IMG/VR virus record: IMGVR_UViG_3300019758_000011
Coordinates: 1-45,112 of that record
Direction: 5' to 3' (one strand)
DNA: 45,112 bases
Source: a virus
Part shown: one piece after another, positions 16,320 through 24,668 of the stretch
Position numbering within the stretch: position 1 is the first letter of the stretch
How the letters are laid out: the number at the start of each line of letters is the position of its first letter
Notes under the pieces: generated by a model
What the model was told of the DNA's origin: nothing
Databases searched by the model: none
What the model saw: only the letters and a program-made list of their open reading frames with translations
Translations under genes and position numbers: made by a program

Positions 16320-17528
16320 ATGTATAAATTAAATAATATTACATTTTTAAGCCTGGGAATTACTCCAGGCAGAATCAAAGGAGAGGGGATTGCTGTTAAA
16401 GGCTGTTTTGACCTCCCAAAAAGAATTGGAACAACTTTCCAGGACTGGTCTGACAGCGACTCTGTGGAGCCTTATGTTGAGGCTGATGAGATATTCCTGG
16501 GAGGCAGAACCATTCTCTTTGCTGGAATTATCCAGGGAACAAAAACTGAAATTGAAACAAAGCTTTTTGATTTAAAAACATTGATAAACTCCTTTGAGTC
16601 TGTGGTTCCATTTGAGAGTCCTTATGGAGTTTTTTGTGTTTATTTAAGAAATATAAAGATAAAATCTTATTTAAACGGAGCAACCTTTATAATAGAGATG
16701 AGAGAGCCAGAGCTTGGAGCCTCTTGTGGGGTTGTAGTGAACCCTCCAACGACTTACAGCTCTGATGTTTATTCAGAGAGTGCTGTAAAAAATAACTGTG
16801 ATTCTGGTTACTATGGAACCTCTGTGGAACTTTCCTCAACTTTAGGGCAATTCACATCAACATTAAGCCAGGAGGCAGCAAACCAATTGGCAATAAATTG
16901 GGTTCGAGAGAATAAACAAAATTATGCCAATTTAAATGGAGTATGTAATTTGAATCCAGTAATTTATTGGAATGAAAAAATAATAGGAGAACTGCAAAAG
17001 GATAATTGTAATGAGGGAGCTGCTGGCTCTATTGTGAGTTATACTGTTTTAGCTTTTAAATACAGCTCAATGATTTCTCAAGCTGATGCAAATGCAAAAG
17101 CACAGGCTGAGATGGATGCTAATTTAACTCAAGCTTATGCAAATGAGCAAGGTTATTGCACAATTTTACCATCTTTTAAATTGATAAGTGAGGAGGCATT
17201 CTCTGGAGGAATTGGAGTTGCACCTCCTTGGGGTACTATTCAATATTTTGAAGTAGGAGAGGCAATTGTTCCTGGAACAGTTTATGTTCTTATGATGTTT
17301 GGAGTACAATTCTCTTATACATCAAGCATTACAGACTCTCCAGAGAGCATTGTAAACTGGTTTGTTACTTGGATTAATCTTGCAACAGTAGAAGATTGGT
17401 CTGTAATGAATCAGCAACCAGACCCTTTTCCTATACCTCCTGTGGCAAGTTTGTCTGGATATAATAAATTGAAATTATACTCAGTATATGTTCCTTTATT
17501 ACAAGGAGCAACAGTTTGGGTTGAATAA
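16320..17528 (+). CDS. Distal tail protein with DUF5977 repeats
   Basis: A 402-residue protein. Residues 1 to about 145 resemble a distal-tail or tail-component domain (ITFLSLGITPGRIKGEGIAVKGCFDLPKRIGTTFQDW). Two DUF5977-like repeats follow, each with NNC or DNC, then S-x-V, then A-N-x-x-A or A-N-A and a closing C (NCDSGYYGTSVELSSTL...NGVC and NCNEGAAGSIVSYTVL...EQGYC). DUF5977 repeats are typical of Bacteroidetes surface and phage tail proteins. The C-terminal part is beta-rich. It begins 3 bases after the tape measure stop. Confidence 0.75.
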   Translation: MYKLNNITFLSLGITPGRIKGEGIAVKGCFDLPKRIGTTFQDWSDSDSVEPYVEADEIFLGGRTILFAGIIQGTKTEIETKLFDLKTLINSFESVVPFESPYGVFCVYLRNIKIKSYLNGATFIIEMREPELGASCGVVVNPPTTYSSDVYSESAVKNNCDSGYYGTSVELSSTLGQFTSTLSQEAANQLAINWVRENKQNYANLNGVCNLNPVIYWNEKIIGELQKDNCNEGAAGSIVSYTVLAFKYSSMISQADANAKAQAEMDANLTQAYANEQGYCTILPSFKLISEEAFSGGIGVAPPWGTIQYFEVGEAIVPGTVYVLMMFGVQFSYTSSITDSPESIVNWFVTWINLATVEDWSVMNQQPDPFPIPPVASLSGYNKLKLYSVYVPLLQGATVWVE

Positions 17529-17537
17529 TTATAATAT

Positions 17538-17903
17538 ATGTACACAATAGACAGTATAAAATTTACAGATTTTGGTTTACATATTATAAACCATACAGGA
17601 AACTCAGACCTGGGGAACCTTAAAAAACAGTTTATCTCAATTTACGGAGCTGAGGGGTTTCAAATGTCAAAAAGGATAGGAAATACCTTACAATTAAATG
17701 GAGTTATCCTGGCAGCTGATTTGGCTGATTTTAAAACAAAAACAACAGCTCTGGCTGATAAATTTTCAGCTCCAGGATTAAGGTCTGTCATATTAGACCA
17801 GGGAGCAATGAATTGCTTTGCTGTTGATGGGTTTAAAATTGATAATGTGAGGGTTTTATCAAATGTTTATGGAATGTTTAAAATTAACCTCTTAATTGTT
17901 TAA
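17538..17903 (+). CDS. Small tail protein (DUF6046-like position)
   Basis: A 121-residue beta-rich protein (MYTIDSIKFTDFGLHIINHTGNSDLGNLKKQFISIYGAEGFQMSKRIGNTLQLNGVI...). It resembles the N-terminal domain of its upstream neighbour in shape (TIDSIKFTDFGL versus LNNITFLSLGI; RIGNTLQ versus RIGTTFQ), so both may be distal-tail ring domains. It sits between distal tail and hub genes, 3 bases before the hub. Structural role inferred from position and this similarity. Confidence 0.62.
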   Translation: MYTIDSIKFTDFGLHIINHTGNSDLGNLKKQFISIYGAEGFQMSKRIGNTLQLNGVILAADLADFKTKTTALADKFSAPGLRSVILDQGAMNCFAVDGFKIDNVRVLSNVYGMFKINLLIV

Positions 17904-17906
17904 ATA

Positions 17907-19589
17907 ATGGATTTGATAATTTACAGAACAGGAACTGAGGTTGCAAGAGTCTCTATTGATGAGCAAACTGTGCTCACTAAAAAATTAATGAATGAGGATA
18001 AAATTTCCTCTGAGTTTTATTCTGAGAATGTGATTCCAATTGAGATTGGAGACTATATTGAGTATAATTCAAAAAAATACTATCTCAACAGCCTCCCAAA
18101 TATTGAGAAATTAAATAATAAAAGTTTTAAATATACTGTCTTTTTTCAGTCTGATTTATATTCACTTTATAATAAATTATTTATTTCAATTGATGGATTG
18201 AATGATTTTGTTTTGATTGATAATGCTGAGAATGTTTTAAATCAGATTGTTTCAAATATGAATGAAATTTCCTCTGGCTGGTCTGTTGGAGCTGTGGATG
18301 AGACCTCAGAAAAATCAATCTCTTTTGTAAATGAAAATTTAAGAACAGCTTTGACAAAAATTTCCCTAGAGTTTGGAATGGAGTTTGAGGTTGTAAATAA
18401 GGTTATAAATTTCAAAAAAGCCATTGGTAATGTAACAAATTTTACCTTTGAATATGGTCAAAATAATGGGCTTTACTCCATTGAAAGGAGAGGGGTTGAC
18501 AATACCTCTGTAATTACAAAAGCTTATGGTTATGGAGCTGCAAAAAATCTCCCTTATACTTACAGAGACAGAGCAAAAAGATTGGTTTTTGAGGAACGTT
18601 TTTTGACTCAGAATGAAGATGTTTATGGAGTCAGAGAGGGTCATTATACAAATGAGGACATTTACCCTCACAGAACAGGAACCCTTACTGATGTAAATAT
18701 GGAGTTCAATGTTGATGGATATGACTCAAATCTCTCTTTTGTTGAGGACACCTCTATTGATTTCAATTTAAATGATTATCTCCTGGAGGGAACTATTGCA
18801 AAAATAGTTTTTAAATCTGGAGACTTATCTGGGAGCCAGTTTGATATTTGGAAATATGAGGATTCAAAAATATACTTTAATGCTATTGGGGAGGCTGATG
18901 GATATTCAGCTCCAAATGAGGATGCAAAAGCTAAAATTGGAGATACTTATACTTTGATTGATATTGATATGCCTCCCTCTTATGTAATTGCAGCAGAGCT
19001 GGAGCTTAAAAATGCAACCCAGGTTTTTTTGGATGAGAACTCAACTCCAAAATCTTTGTATTTGGTAAAAATAGACCCAAAATATAGCAAAGCAAATTCC
19101 ATCTTATTGGATGCTGGAGATTTGGTAAAAATTATTGATACTCAAATGGGAATCAACAGGGCAATCAGAATCTCCCAGGTTTCCTTTCCAATTGTGAACC
19201 CTTATAAAATTTCAGCCACAATTGCAGATTTTATCCCTTATAGTTTACAGCAGTTAGTTTCTAAAACAGCAGCTAAAACCAGCAAAGAAATAAAAAGCAT
19301 TGTAAATAAAATTACAAATGTTCAAAACGTAACAAATAAGACTTACAATACAACAGTCATTAAAAGCAAACCAGAGCCAGAAACTGGAGTCATTTACATA
19401 AATGGGAGAAAATACAAACACATTAAAGGTTTTGATAATTCAGACCAAACAATCCTGGAGGCTGGAGACTCTATTTCTGGGAATTACTTTGACAGATTTA
19501 CTTATGTAGATGAGTGGATGTATTTAGGAGGTATAAAAGAGAAAATTGAGAGCTGGGAGCAAATCATTACAACAGAAACGACAGTATAA
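17907..19589 (+). CDS. Tail hub / tail-associated endopeptidase-like protein
   Basis: A 560-residue protein with the outline of the Prophage_tail (gp44/Tal hub) family: an N-terminal beta domain (YIEYNSKKYYLNSLPNIEKLNNKSFKYTVFFQSDLYSL), the segment NLRTALTKISLEFGMEFEVVNKVINF, and later KLGD-like strands. Hub proteins close the tail tube and carry the fibres. After residue 450 come a coiled stretch (SKTAAKTSKEIKSIVNKITNVQNVTNKTYNTT) and a beta domain. No catalytic peptidase residues are evident. The next gene's ATG directly follows the stop. Confidence 0.76.
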   Translation: MDLIIYRTGTEVARVSIDEQTVLTKKLMNEDKISSEFYSENVIPIEIGDYIEYNSKKYYLNSLPNIEKLNNKSFKYTVFFQSDLYSLYNKLFISIDGLNDFVLIDNAENVLNQIVSNMNEISSGWSVGAVDETSEKSISFVNENLRTALTKISLEFGMEFEVVNKVINFKKAIGNVTNFTFEYGQNNGLYSIERRGVDNTSVITKAYGYGAAKNLPYTYRDRAKRLVFEERFLTQNEDVYGVREGHYTNEDIYPHRTGTLTDVNMEFNVDGYDSNLSFVEDTSIDFNLNDYLLEGTIAKIVFKSGDLSGSQFDIWKYEDSKIYFNAIGEADGYSAPNEDAKAKIGDTYTLIDIDMPPSYVIAAELELKNATQVFLDENSTPKSLYLVKIDPKYSKANSILLDAGDLVKIIDTQMGINRAIRISQVSFPIVNPYKISATIADFIPYSLQQLVSKTAAKTSKEIKSIVNKITNVQNVTNKTYNTTVIKSKPEPETGVIYINGRKYKHIKGFDNSDQTILEAGDSISGNYFDRFTYVDEWMYLGGIKEKIESWEQIITTETTV

Positions 19590-20036
19590 ATGGGGAAAGT
19601 AATAAAATTGCCAAACTTAAAATTGACAGAAATCCAGGAGAATCTGGAGCCTGTTGAATTGATTTCTATTGATGAGAATGGATTGTTAAGTAAAACACCT
19701 TTTGAAGCTCATCCAGATTATATAATTGACATTATTGCAAATGAATTAAAACTTTATAAGAATGGGGATGAGATTGCAAGTAAGGACTTGTCAATTTATT
19801 TGGATGACTCAAATTTATCCAGGTTAATAAGTGGAGTTATAGATGAGGAGACTGGAATTGTAACTTTTACAAGAGATGACCAGAGTACATTTACAATTGA
19901 TATGAGTAATTTAATTGGAGGCACAGAGGAAATAGGTTTGAATAGTGATTATGATTTTAATTATCGTTTAGATAGTGTTTCAGATGTGGATTTCGGAAAT
20001 AGAATAATAAATACAAATTTAGGAAACAGATTTTAA
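19590..20036 (+). CDS. Tail fibre / collar-type protein
   Basis: A 148-residue protein with ISLYLDD-like segment SIYLDDSNLSRLISGVIDEETGIVTFTRDDQSTFTIDMSNL, a motif found near the N-termini of many Bacteroidetes phage tail fibres. Probably a fibre base or short fibre. Its second half shows codon and base composition moving toward that of the following fibre genes (more CG and GAA), so it may lie at the edge of an exchanged segment. Confidence 0.65.
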   Translation: MGKVIKLPNLKLTEIQENLEPVELISIDENGLLSKTPFEAHPDYIIDIIANELKLYKNGDEIASKDLSIYLDDSNLSRLISGVIDEETGIVTFTRDDQSTFTIDMSNLIGGTEEIGLNSDYDFNYRLDSVSDVDFGNRIINTNLGNRF

Positions 20037-20038
20037 TT

Positions 20039-20848
20039 ATGGGATTTTTACAAGTACCAAAAATTTCAACCTTAGAGAGGTTGTCATTCACACCTTATAA
20101 ATCAGAGTTGATTTATGATACAGATTTGGATATAATTTTCACAGGAGACGGCTTGACTGTTGGGGGTAATAAAGTAGGAGCTTTGTCAGAGGATAGTTTG
20201 TATTTAAAGTCATACGCTACTGAGGCAGCTTTAAATACAGCACACCCAACAGCTATAAGTGGTAATTATGCACTGGTTCAGTCAACAGATACAGTTTGGG
20301 TTTGGGATGCTGATACAACAGCCTGGGTTGATAGTGGAGATGAGTTAAGCAGCATACCTCTTAACAGTGTTGGTTTATTAGAGTTAAAAAATGAAGTTAA
20401 AGGAAATATATTATTTAAAGATAATACTGTTACTTATGTACCTACTGCAAATTATCATCCAGCAACAAAAAAATATATAGATGATGCCATTGCTGCTGGG
20501 GTTGCAGATAATAGTGTTACAGCTGCTAAATTAGCACCAGCATTTAAAACAATCATAGACTTAGGAGATGTAAGTGGAACAGTAAATTTAGATTTTAGTT
20601 TGGCTGTTAAGTATAAATTAAATATGACTGCAAACATAACTTTGACCTTTAGTAATGTTACAGATTATGTAGGCGTAAAAACCCAACAATTAGAGGTTAC
20701 AAGTAATTCAGACACTTATACATTATTTTACCCAGTTGGAGTAGATGCAGCAAATGAATTAACAGATGTAGATTTATTAAAAACTAATTACTTTACGTTT
20801 TTTCCACATACAGCAACAGTTTTTCAATCATCAGTAATAGCGAAATAA
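20039..20848 (+). CDS. Tail fibre protein
   Basis: A 269-residue protein. The first part (ELIYDTDLDIIFTGDGLTVGGNKV) and the middle (YHPATKKYIDDAIAAGVADNSVTAAKLAPAF) are typical fibre modules; YVDDAI...TAAKLA repeats usually form triple-stranded shafts. The C-terminal domain (SGTVNLDFSLAVKYKLNMTANITLTFSNV) is beta-rich and could be a knob. It is followed after one base by the leucine-rich-repeat protein, so the two may act in one adhesion complex. Confidence 0.68.
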   Translation: MGFLQVPKISTLERLSFTPYKSELIYDTDLDIIFTGDGLTVGGNKVGALSEDSLYLKSYATEAALNTAHPTAISGNYALVQSTDTVWVWDADTTAWVDSGDELSSIPLNSVGLLELKNEVKGNILFKDNTVTYVPTANYHPATKKYIDDAIAAGVADNSVTAAKLAPAFKTIIDLGDVSGTVNLDFSLAVKYKLNMTANITLTFSNVTDYVGVKTQQLEVTSNSDTYTLFYPVGVDAANELTDVDLLKTNYFTFFPHTATVFQSSVIAK

Positions 20849-20849
20849 T

Positions 20850-22031
20850 ATGATAGTAGGAAATAAAAATAGTTTGTGGGGGAAAAAAGTAATAGACCCA
20901 ACGTCATCGCTAAAATTTACAATAAATACTGCTTTAGGAACTGGAGATAATTTTACAATTCCTACATTTTCATCGTCCGAAACGTATAATTATGATATAA
21001 ACGTTTCAGATGGACAAACATTTACTGGTGTTACAGGTAATCAGCTTATAAATTTCGCTACTGGAGGTATTTATCAAATTGAAATTACTGGTGTCTTCCT
21101 TAAGTTTTATTTTAATAATGGTGGTGATAAATTAAAAATTGTCAGCATAGAACAATTCGGTAGCACTGGTTATTCTTTAGACCAATCAAACAAATTATTC
21201 GGTTGCTCTAATTTTACTACGATGCCTAATGACATAAGTTGGTTAAATAGTGTTACTGGAGCAAATAGTATGCTATACGGAACAAATTTAACAACTTTAC
21301 CTGATGGATTAACTCTAGAAAATTTAGTTAACGGAACTTCTTTTATTGATGGAGGTAATTTAAGTTCATTACCTAGTAGTATGTCTCTTGCTAATTTAGA
21401 AGTAGGGCAAAGTTTTTTTCAAAACAATAATTTAACAACTATTCCTAGCGTAATGCTATTGAGTAAATTGATTAACGGTAATTCTATGTTTAACGGTAAT
21501 GCATTTACATCATTACCAAGCGGAATGGTATTAGGAAATCTAACAAGTGGGAGTTATATGTTTAACGGTAGTGCATTTACATCATTACCAAGCGGAATGA
21601 CTTTAAGCTCTTTAACTAACGGGAGTTATATGTTTAGGTCTCATAATTTAACAAATTTACCTAGCGTTATGGTGTTAGGTTCTTTACTAGATGGTAGTTC
21701 TATGTTTAGGGATAATAACCTTACATCATTACCTAGCGGAATGGTATTAGGAAATCTAACTAACGGTAGTTTTATGTTTGACCAATGTAGTTTAACAGAT
21801 TTACCTAGTGGAATAACTTTAAGCTCTTTAACTAACGGGAGTTATATGTTTAGAGGTAGTACTATAAACACAGTTAGGTATTCGCAATTATTAATTGATT
21901 TAGAATCTGGAAACCCTAATGACAATGTAACTTTTCACGGTGGAAATTCAACATACAATAGCTCAGCATCAACAGCAAGAGCAAATTTAATTTCAAGAGG
22001 ATGGTCGATATTAGATGGAGGTTTAGTATAA
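20850..22031 (+). CDS. Leucine-rich-repeat receptor-binding protein candidate
   Basis: A 393-residue protein. Residues 1-118 form a beta-rich attachment domain (DNFTIPTFSSSETYNYDINVSDGQTF). Residues about 120-337 hold nine repeats of about 24 residues of the form NLTSLPSGMVLGNLTNGSYMF, matching BspA-like (DUF285-type) leucine-rich repeats. The last 55 residues cap the solenoid (STARANLISRGWSILDGGLV). BspA-like repeats bind host surface molecules in Bacteroidetes proteins, and the position after the fibre gene suggests a host-recognition tip. CG is common here, unlike the backbone, so the gene looks acquired. Confidence 0.7.
   Translation: MIVGNKNSLWGKKVIDPTSSLKFTINTALGTGDNFTIPTFSSSETYNYDINVSDGQTFTGVTGNQLINFATGGIYQIEITGVFLKFYFNNGGDKLKIVSIEQFGSTGYSLDQSNKLFGCSNFTTMPNDISWLNSVTGANSMLYGTNLTTLPDGLTLENLVNGTSFIDGGNLSSLPSSMSLANLEVGQSFFQNNNLTTIPSVMLLSKLINGNSMFNGNAFTSLPSGMVLGNLTSGSYMFNGSAFTSLPSGMTLSSLTNGSYMFRSHNLTNLPSVMVLGSLLDGSSMFRDNNLTSLPSGMVLGNLTNGSFMFDQCSLTDLPSGITLSSLTNGSYMFRGSTINTVRYSQLLIDLESGNPNDNVTFHGGNSTYNSSASTARANLISRGWSILDGGLV
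21207..21860 (+). repeat. Nine coding 72-base leucine-rich repeats
   Basis: Tandem units of 72 bases (24 residues; the first slightly longer). Units five, six, eight and nine are nearly identical over long blocks, for example AGCGGAATGGTATTAGGAAA at 21520-21539 and 21737-21756. Such similarity allows repeat number and specificity to change by recombination. Confidence 0.82.
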
Positions 22032-22044
22032 AAAATAAAACATT

Positions 22045-22602
22045 ATGAAAAAAGCAATAAAAATAACACAGCAAAACATAGATAACAATCAACATTTATT
22101 TAAAGGTAAAAATGTAAATGATATTATTATTTATACAGATAAGAACTTTCCAAAGGTTTTTAATAACGGAACAGTAAATTTTAATTCAGATTTACCAGAC
22201 TTTTTAAACGTTGTAGAACCAACTTTAAACGAAGGTCAACAAATAGATAACAATTTAAACAATGGTATTATAGACTTAGAAGCTGGCACTTTTACTTATG
22301 CTGTAAAAGATATTCCACAACCAACAGCAGATGAGTTGTATAATAATTTAATTGAGCAGTCAAAACAAACTTATGATGACTTTAGAAAGCTATTAATAGA
22401 AGCATCAACAGAGGCTTTAATTTTAGGAGAACCTAACGAAAATATTAAAACTTTAACACGTATTTTAAAAGATGAGAAAGTAAGAATTGATACTGTTTTG
22501 TTAGAATATTTAAATAACAATAATATACAAGAGTTGCAGAATTTTAGCTTTGACACTCCAGAGGCTGAGCAGTTCAGAATTGCAATTGAAAGTTTTAAAT
22601 AA
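22045..22602 (+). CDS. Fibre-associated protein or fibre chaperone candidate
   Basis: A 185-residue, mostly soluble protein, with an N-terminal alpha/beta part (KVFNNGTVNFNSDLPDFLNVVEPTLNEGQQ), a PQPTADELYNNLIEQ junction and a helical C-terminal half. The PTADEL...helix layout is like the DUF4376/fibre assembly proteins encoded after fibre genes in many phages. It may help fold or trim the fibre. The last 30 codons return to backbone composition (CCAGAGGCTGAGCAG), marking the end of the acquired tract. Its stop overlaps the next ATG (TAATG). Confidence 0.55.
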   Translation: MKKAIKITQQNIDNNQHLFKGKNVNDIIIYTDKNFPKVFNNGTVNFNSDLPDFLNVVEPTLNEGQQIDNNLNNGIIDLEAGTFTYAVKDIPQPTADELYNNLIEQSKQTYDDFRKLLIEASTEALILGEPNENIKTLTRILKDEKVRIDTVLLEYLNNNNIQELQNFSFDTPEAEQFRIAIESFK

Positions 22603-23120
22603 TGAGCACACAGATACAGAGATTAAAAACCAGGCTTTTAAAACTGGAATTTATTTTAACAGTTATTTTATTATTAACTCCAGGGATTTTGATTTTAATC
22701 TCTGGAGAAATAAGACCCAGTATAAGCAATTACGCATATTCTAAAACTAATCATTTATTTGTTTTTCTGCTAACTATTGCAGCAACCATGTTAGTTTACA
22801 ATGGAGCTGCTTTTAATAAACATTGGTACAATATAATTTTAGGATGTTTATTGGCTGTGGTTGTGTTAACACCTCATTTGCATTATCCTATTATTCATTT
22901 TATTGCTGCTGGTCTATTTTTTTTATTTTCTGTGTTTGTTATGATTTTTTACAGCTCAAAAACACAAAGGATTTACAAGGTTTGTGCTGGGGTTTTTATT
23001 GTTACAGCATTATTTTTGCATTTCTTTTTTAATTTATACTCTCTTTTTATTGCAGAATGGATTGGAATAGCTCCAATAGCTCTCCATTACATTGGAGAGA
23101 GTTTTGGAAAAATAGATTAA
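22602..23120 (+). CDS. Multi-span membrane protein, holin candidate
   Basis: A 172-residue protein with about five hydrophobic segments (FILTVILLLTPGILILISG; LFVFLLTIAATMLVYNG; IILGCLLAVVVLTP; FIAAGLFFLFSVFVMIFY; VCAGVFIVTALFLHFFF). It lies upstream of the muramidase with a short coil-forming membrane protein between. That position fits a holin, but it is long for one and could instead be a superinfection-exclusion or other membrane protein. No signal peptide is evident. Confidence 0.6.
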   Translation: MSTQIQRLKTRLLKLEFILTVILLLTPGILILISGEIRPSISNYAYSKTNHLFVFLLTIAATMLVYNGAAFNKHWYNIILGCLLAVVVLTPHLHYPIIHFIAAGLFFLFSVFVMIFYSSKTQRIYKVCAGVFIVTALFLHFFFNLYSLFIAEWIGIAPIALHYIGESFGKID

Positions 23121-23202
23121 TGAAACTATTGAATTTTACTCTTTATTGATATTGAGATAATTAAAGAAATTTAAGAAATTGCATGAATAATTTATATAAA
23201 AT
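23120..23202 (+). promoter_or_regulatory. Candidate late promoter before lysis genes
   Basis: ATGAAACTATTG (23120-23131) matches the boxes at 5987 and 12498 with one change. The 82-base gap otherwise holds only A+T-rich sequence without an ORF. Whether it drives 23203-24658 is inference. Confidence 0.35.
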
Positions 23203-23484
23203 ATGGTAATTTCATTTATTAGAGAAAATTGGGAGGTTTTAGCTGGAACCATAGGCACTATTTTTGCATTTTTTGGAGGTAGAAAAAGTAAGGTTTTAAA
23301 CGACAAAACCCTGGAGCTGGATAACATTCAAAAAGTTAGAGAGATTGAAAAAAGTTTGCTGACAGATATGCAAGACCAAATAAATAAACTTATAAAATAC
23401 AATGATTATCTGGAGGGGGTTGTCAAGGATGTTAAGCAGAAACTTGTAAAATATTCAGACAAATATGGAGAACTTGAGGATTAA
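23203..23484 (+). CDS. Small holin-like protein: one membrane segment plus coiled coil
   Basis: A 93-residue protein with a single N-terminal hydrophobic segment (NWEVLAGTIGTIFAFFGG, residues about 8-25) followed by a charged helix (KVREIEKSLLTDMQDQINKLIKYNDYLEGVVKDVKQKL) and an acidic end. Such proteins commonly precede the endolysin in Bacteroidetes phages and are candidate holins or holin partners. Its last 20 bases overlap the endolysin start, so the two are coupled. Confidence 0.62.
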   Translation: MVISFIRENWEVLAGTIGTIFAFFGGRKSKVLNDKTLELDNIQKVREIEKSLLTDMQDQINKLIKYNDYLEGVVKDVKQKLVKYSDKYGELED

Positions 23485-24022
23485 AGATTTTAAAAATGTA
23501 GCTAATAAATTAAATATTGAGACAGCAGCTCTCCAGGCTGTTTGCGAGGTTGAAGCTCCAGGAGGGGGGTTTTACTCCAATGGCACTCCAAAGATATTAT
23601 TTGAGAGACATAAATTCCACAAATTTACAGGAGGAGTTTATTCAAATGACTTTCCAGAAATTTCAAATAAAAAACCTGGAGGCTACTCAGTAAATGAGCA
23701 CAAAAGACTCCAGAGAGCTGTTGAATTAAACAGAGAGGCAGCTTTAAAATCAGCCTCCTGGGGAAAGTTTCAACTGATGGGATTCAATTACAAACTTTGT
23801 GGATTTACATCCCTCCAGGATTTCATTAATGCAATGTATAAAAGTGAGGAGGAGCATTTAAAAGCTTTTGTAAATTTTATTAAAAATGTTGGATTGATTG
23901 ATGAGCTCCAGAGATTGGATTGGAAAGGATTTGCAAGAGGTTACAATGGTAAAAATTATCACATCAACAATTACGATGTAAGAATGGAGAGAGCTTATAA
24001 AAGACTTAAAAAACAATGTTAA
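23465..24022 (+). CDS. Endolysin, N-acetylmuramidase
   Basis: A 185-residue enzyme of the N-acetylmuramidase (DUF3380/PF11860) family that cleaves the glycan backbone of peptidoglycan. Signatures: LQAVCEVEAPGGGFYSNGTPKILFERHKFHK at residues 23-53, with E28/E30 as candidate catalytic acids, then SWGKFQLMGFNYKLCGF and the closing FARGYNGKNYHINNYDVRMERAYKRL. The full-length family domain is present and there is no cell-wall-binding domain or signal peptide, so a holin is needed for release. The stop overlaps the next start. Confidence 0.88.
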   Translation: MENLRIKDFKNVANKLNIETAALQAVCEVEAPGGGFYSNGTPKILFERHKFHKFTGGVYSNDFPEISNKKPGGYSVNEHKRLQRAVELNREAALKSASWGKFQLMGFNYKLCGFTSLQDFINAMYKSEEEHLKAFVNFIKNVGLIDELQRLDWKGFARGYNGKNYHINNYDVRMERAYKRLKKQC

Positions 24023-24369
24023 CGTTTTTATTTAATTACTGGAGGAGCCAAACAGGAAAGGAGAAACTTTTTTTAATTGTTATTTTTTTGGTGGTTGTTT
24101 TTGCAATCCAGAAAGGCATTTCAGCAGCTGTTTATAAATACAAATATTTCAAAGAGGTTGAAAATAATTACAATGAGCTTTTAAATACGATTGAGGAGGC
24201 AAATAAAGCAGAGGAGTTGATTATTAAGAACCATAAGGAGCAAACTATTAAAACCAATAAAAAAAGCTCTGAAATTGATTTAAAATTAAAAACAGATGAG
24301 AAAATTATTGACAATACTGATGTTTCTGATTTGGAGCTCCTGGAGTTTCTCTCAAAGCATTCCAGATAA
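24016..24369 (+). CDS. Inner-membrane spanin-like protein
   Basis: A 117-residue protein with an N-terminal membrane segment (KLFLIVIFLVVVFAIQKGI) and a long charged coiled coil (NNYNELLNTIEEANKAEELIIKNHKEQTIKTNKKSSEID). This is the architecture of Rz-type i-spanins, which bridge inner and outer membranes in the last step of lysis. It overlaps the endolysin by 7 bases, and the next gene starts inside it in another frame, the usual nesting of Rz/Rz1 pairs. Confidence 0.62.
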   Translation: MLTFLFNYWRSQTGKEKLFLIVIFLVVVFAIQKGISAAVYKYKYFKEVENNYNELLNTIEEANKAEELIIKNHKEQTIKTNKKSSEIDLKLKTDEKIIDNTDVSDLELLEFLSKHSR

Positions 24370-24658
24370 AATTGAGATTAAAAAAACAACCCTTATCTCT
24401 ATTGTAAAAGAATCCAGGAAATGTGATTCCTTAAAAATAGCTTACAATTTAAAATCTCTCCAGCTCACTAATTTAATTAATTCAAACTTAATGATGTTCC
24501 AGGAGTTGGAGGAGCAGCGAATTAAAAGGATTGAAGCTGAGAAAAACTTACAAAAAAATATCAAAATTTACAAAAAAAAGAACAATAAAAATGTTGTGAT
24601 TTTCGCAACTGGAGGAGCTCTGCTGGGGATTTTGGCTGGAGTTTTAATTTCTAACTAA
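24296..24658 (+). CDS. Secreted spanin-partner candidate
   Basis: A 120-residue protein with a clear signal peptide (MRKLLTILMFLIWSSWSFSQS), a coiled coil (MFQELEEQRIKRIEAEKNLQKNIKIYKKK) and a C-terminal hydrophobic Gly-rich segment (VVIFATGGALLGILAGVLI). The frame is nested 74 bases into the i-spanin-like gene. A normal o-spanin would have a lipobox Cys; none is present, so this may be a two-anchor variant rather than a lipoprotein. Confidence in a lysis role rests on position and layout. Confidence 0.6.
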   Translation: MRKLLTILMFLIWSSWSFSQSIPDKIEIKKTTLISIVKESRKCDSLKIAYNLKSLQLTNLINSNLMMFQELEEQRIKRIEAEKNLQKNIKIYKKKNNKNVVIFATGGALLGILAGVLISN

Positions 24659-24668
24659 AAACTTTTTT

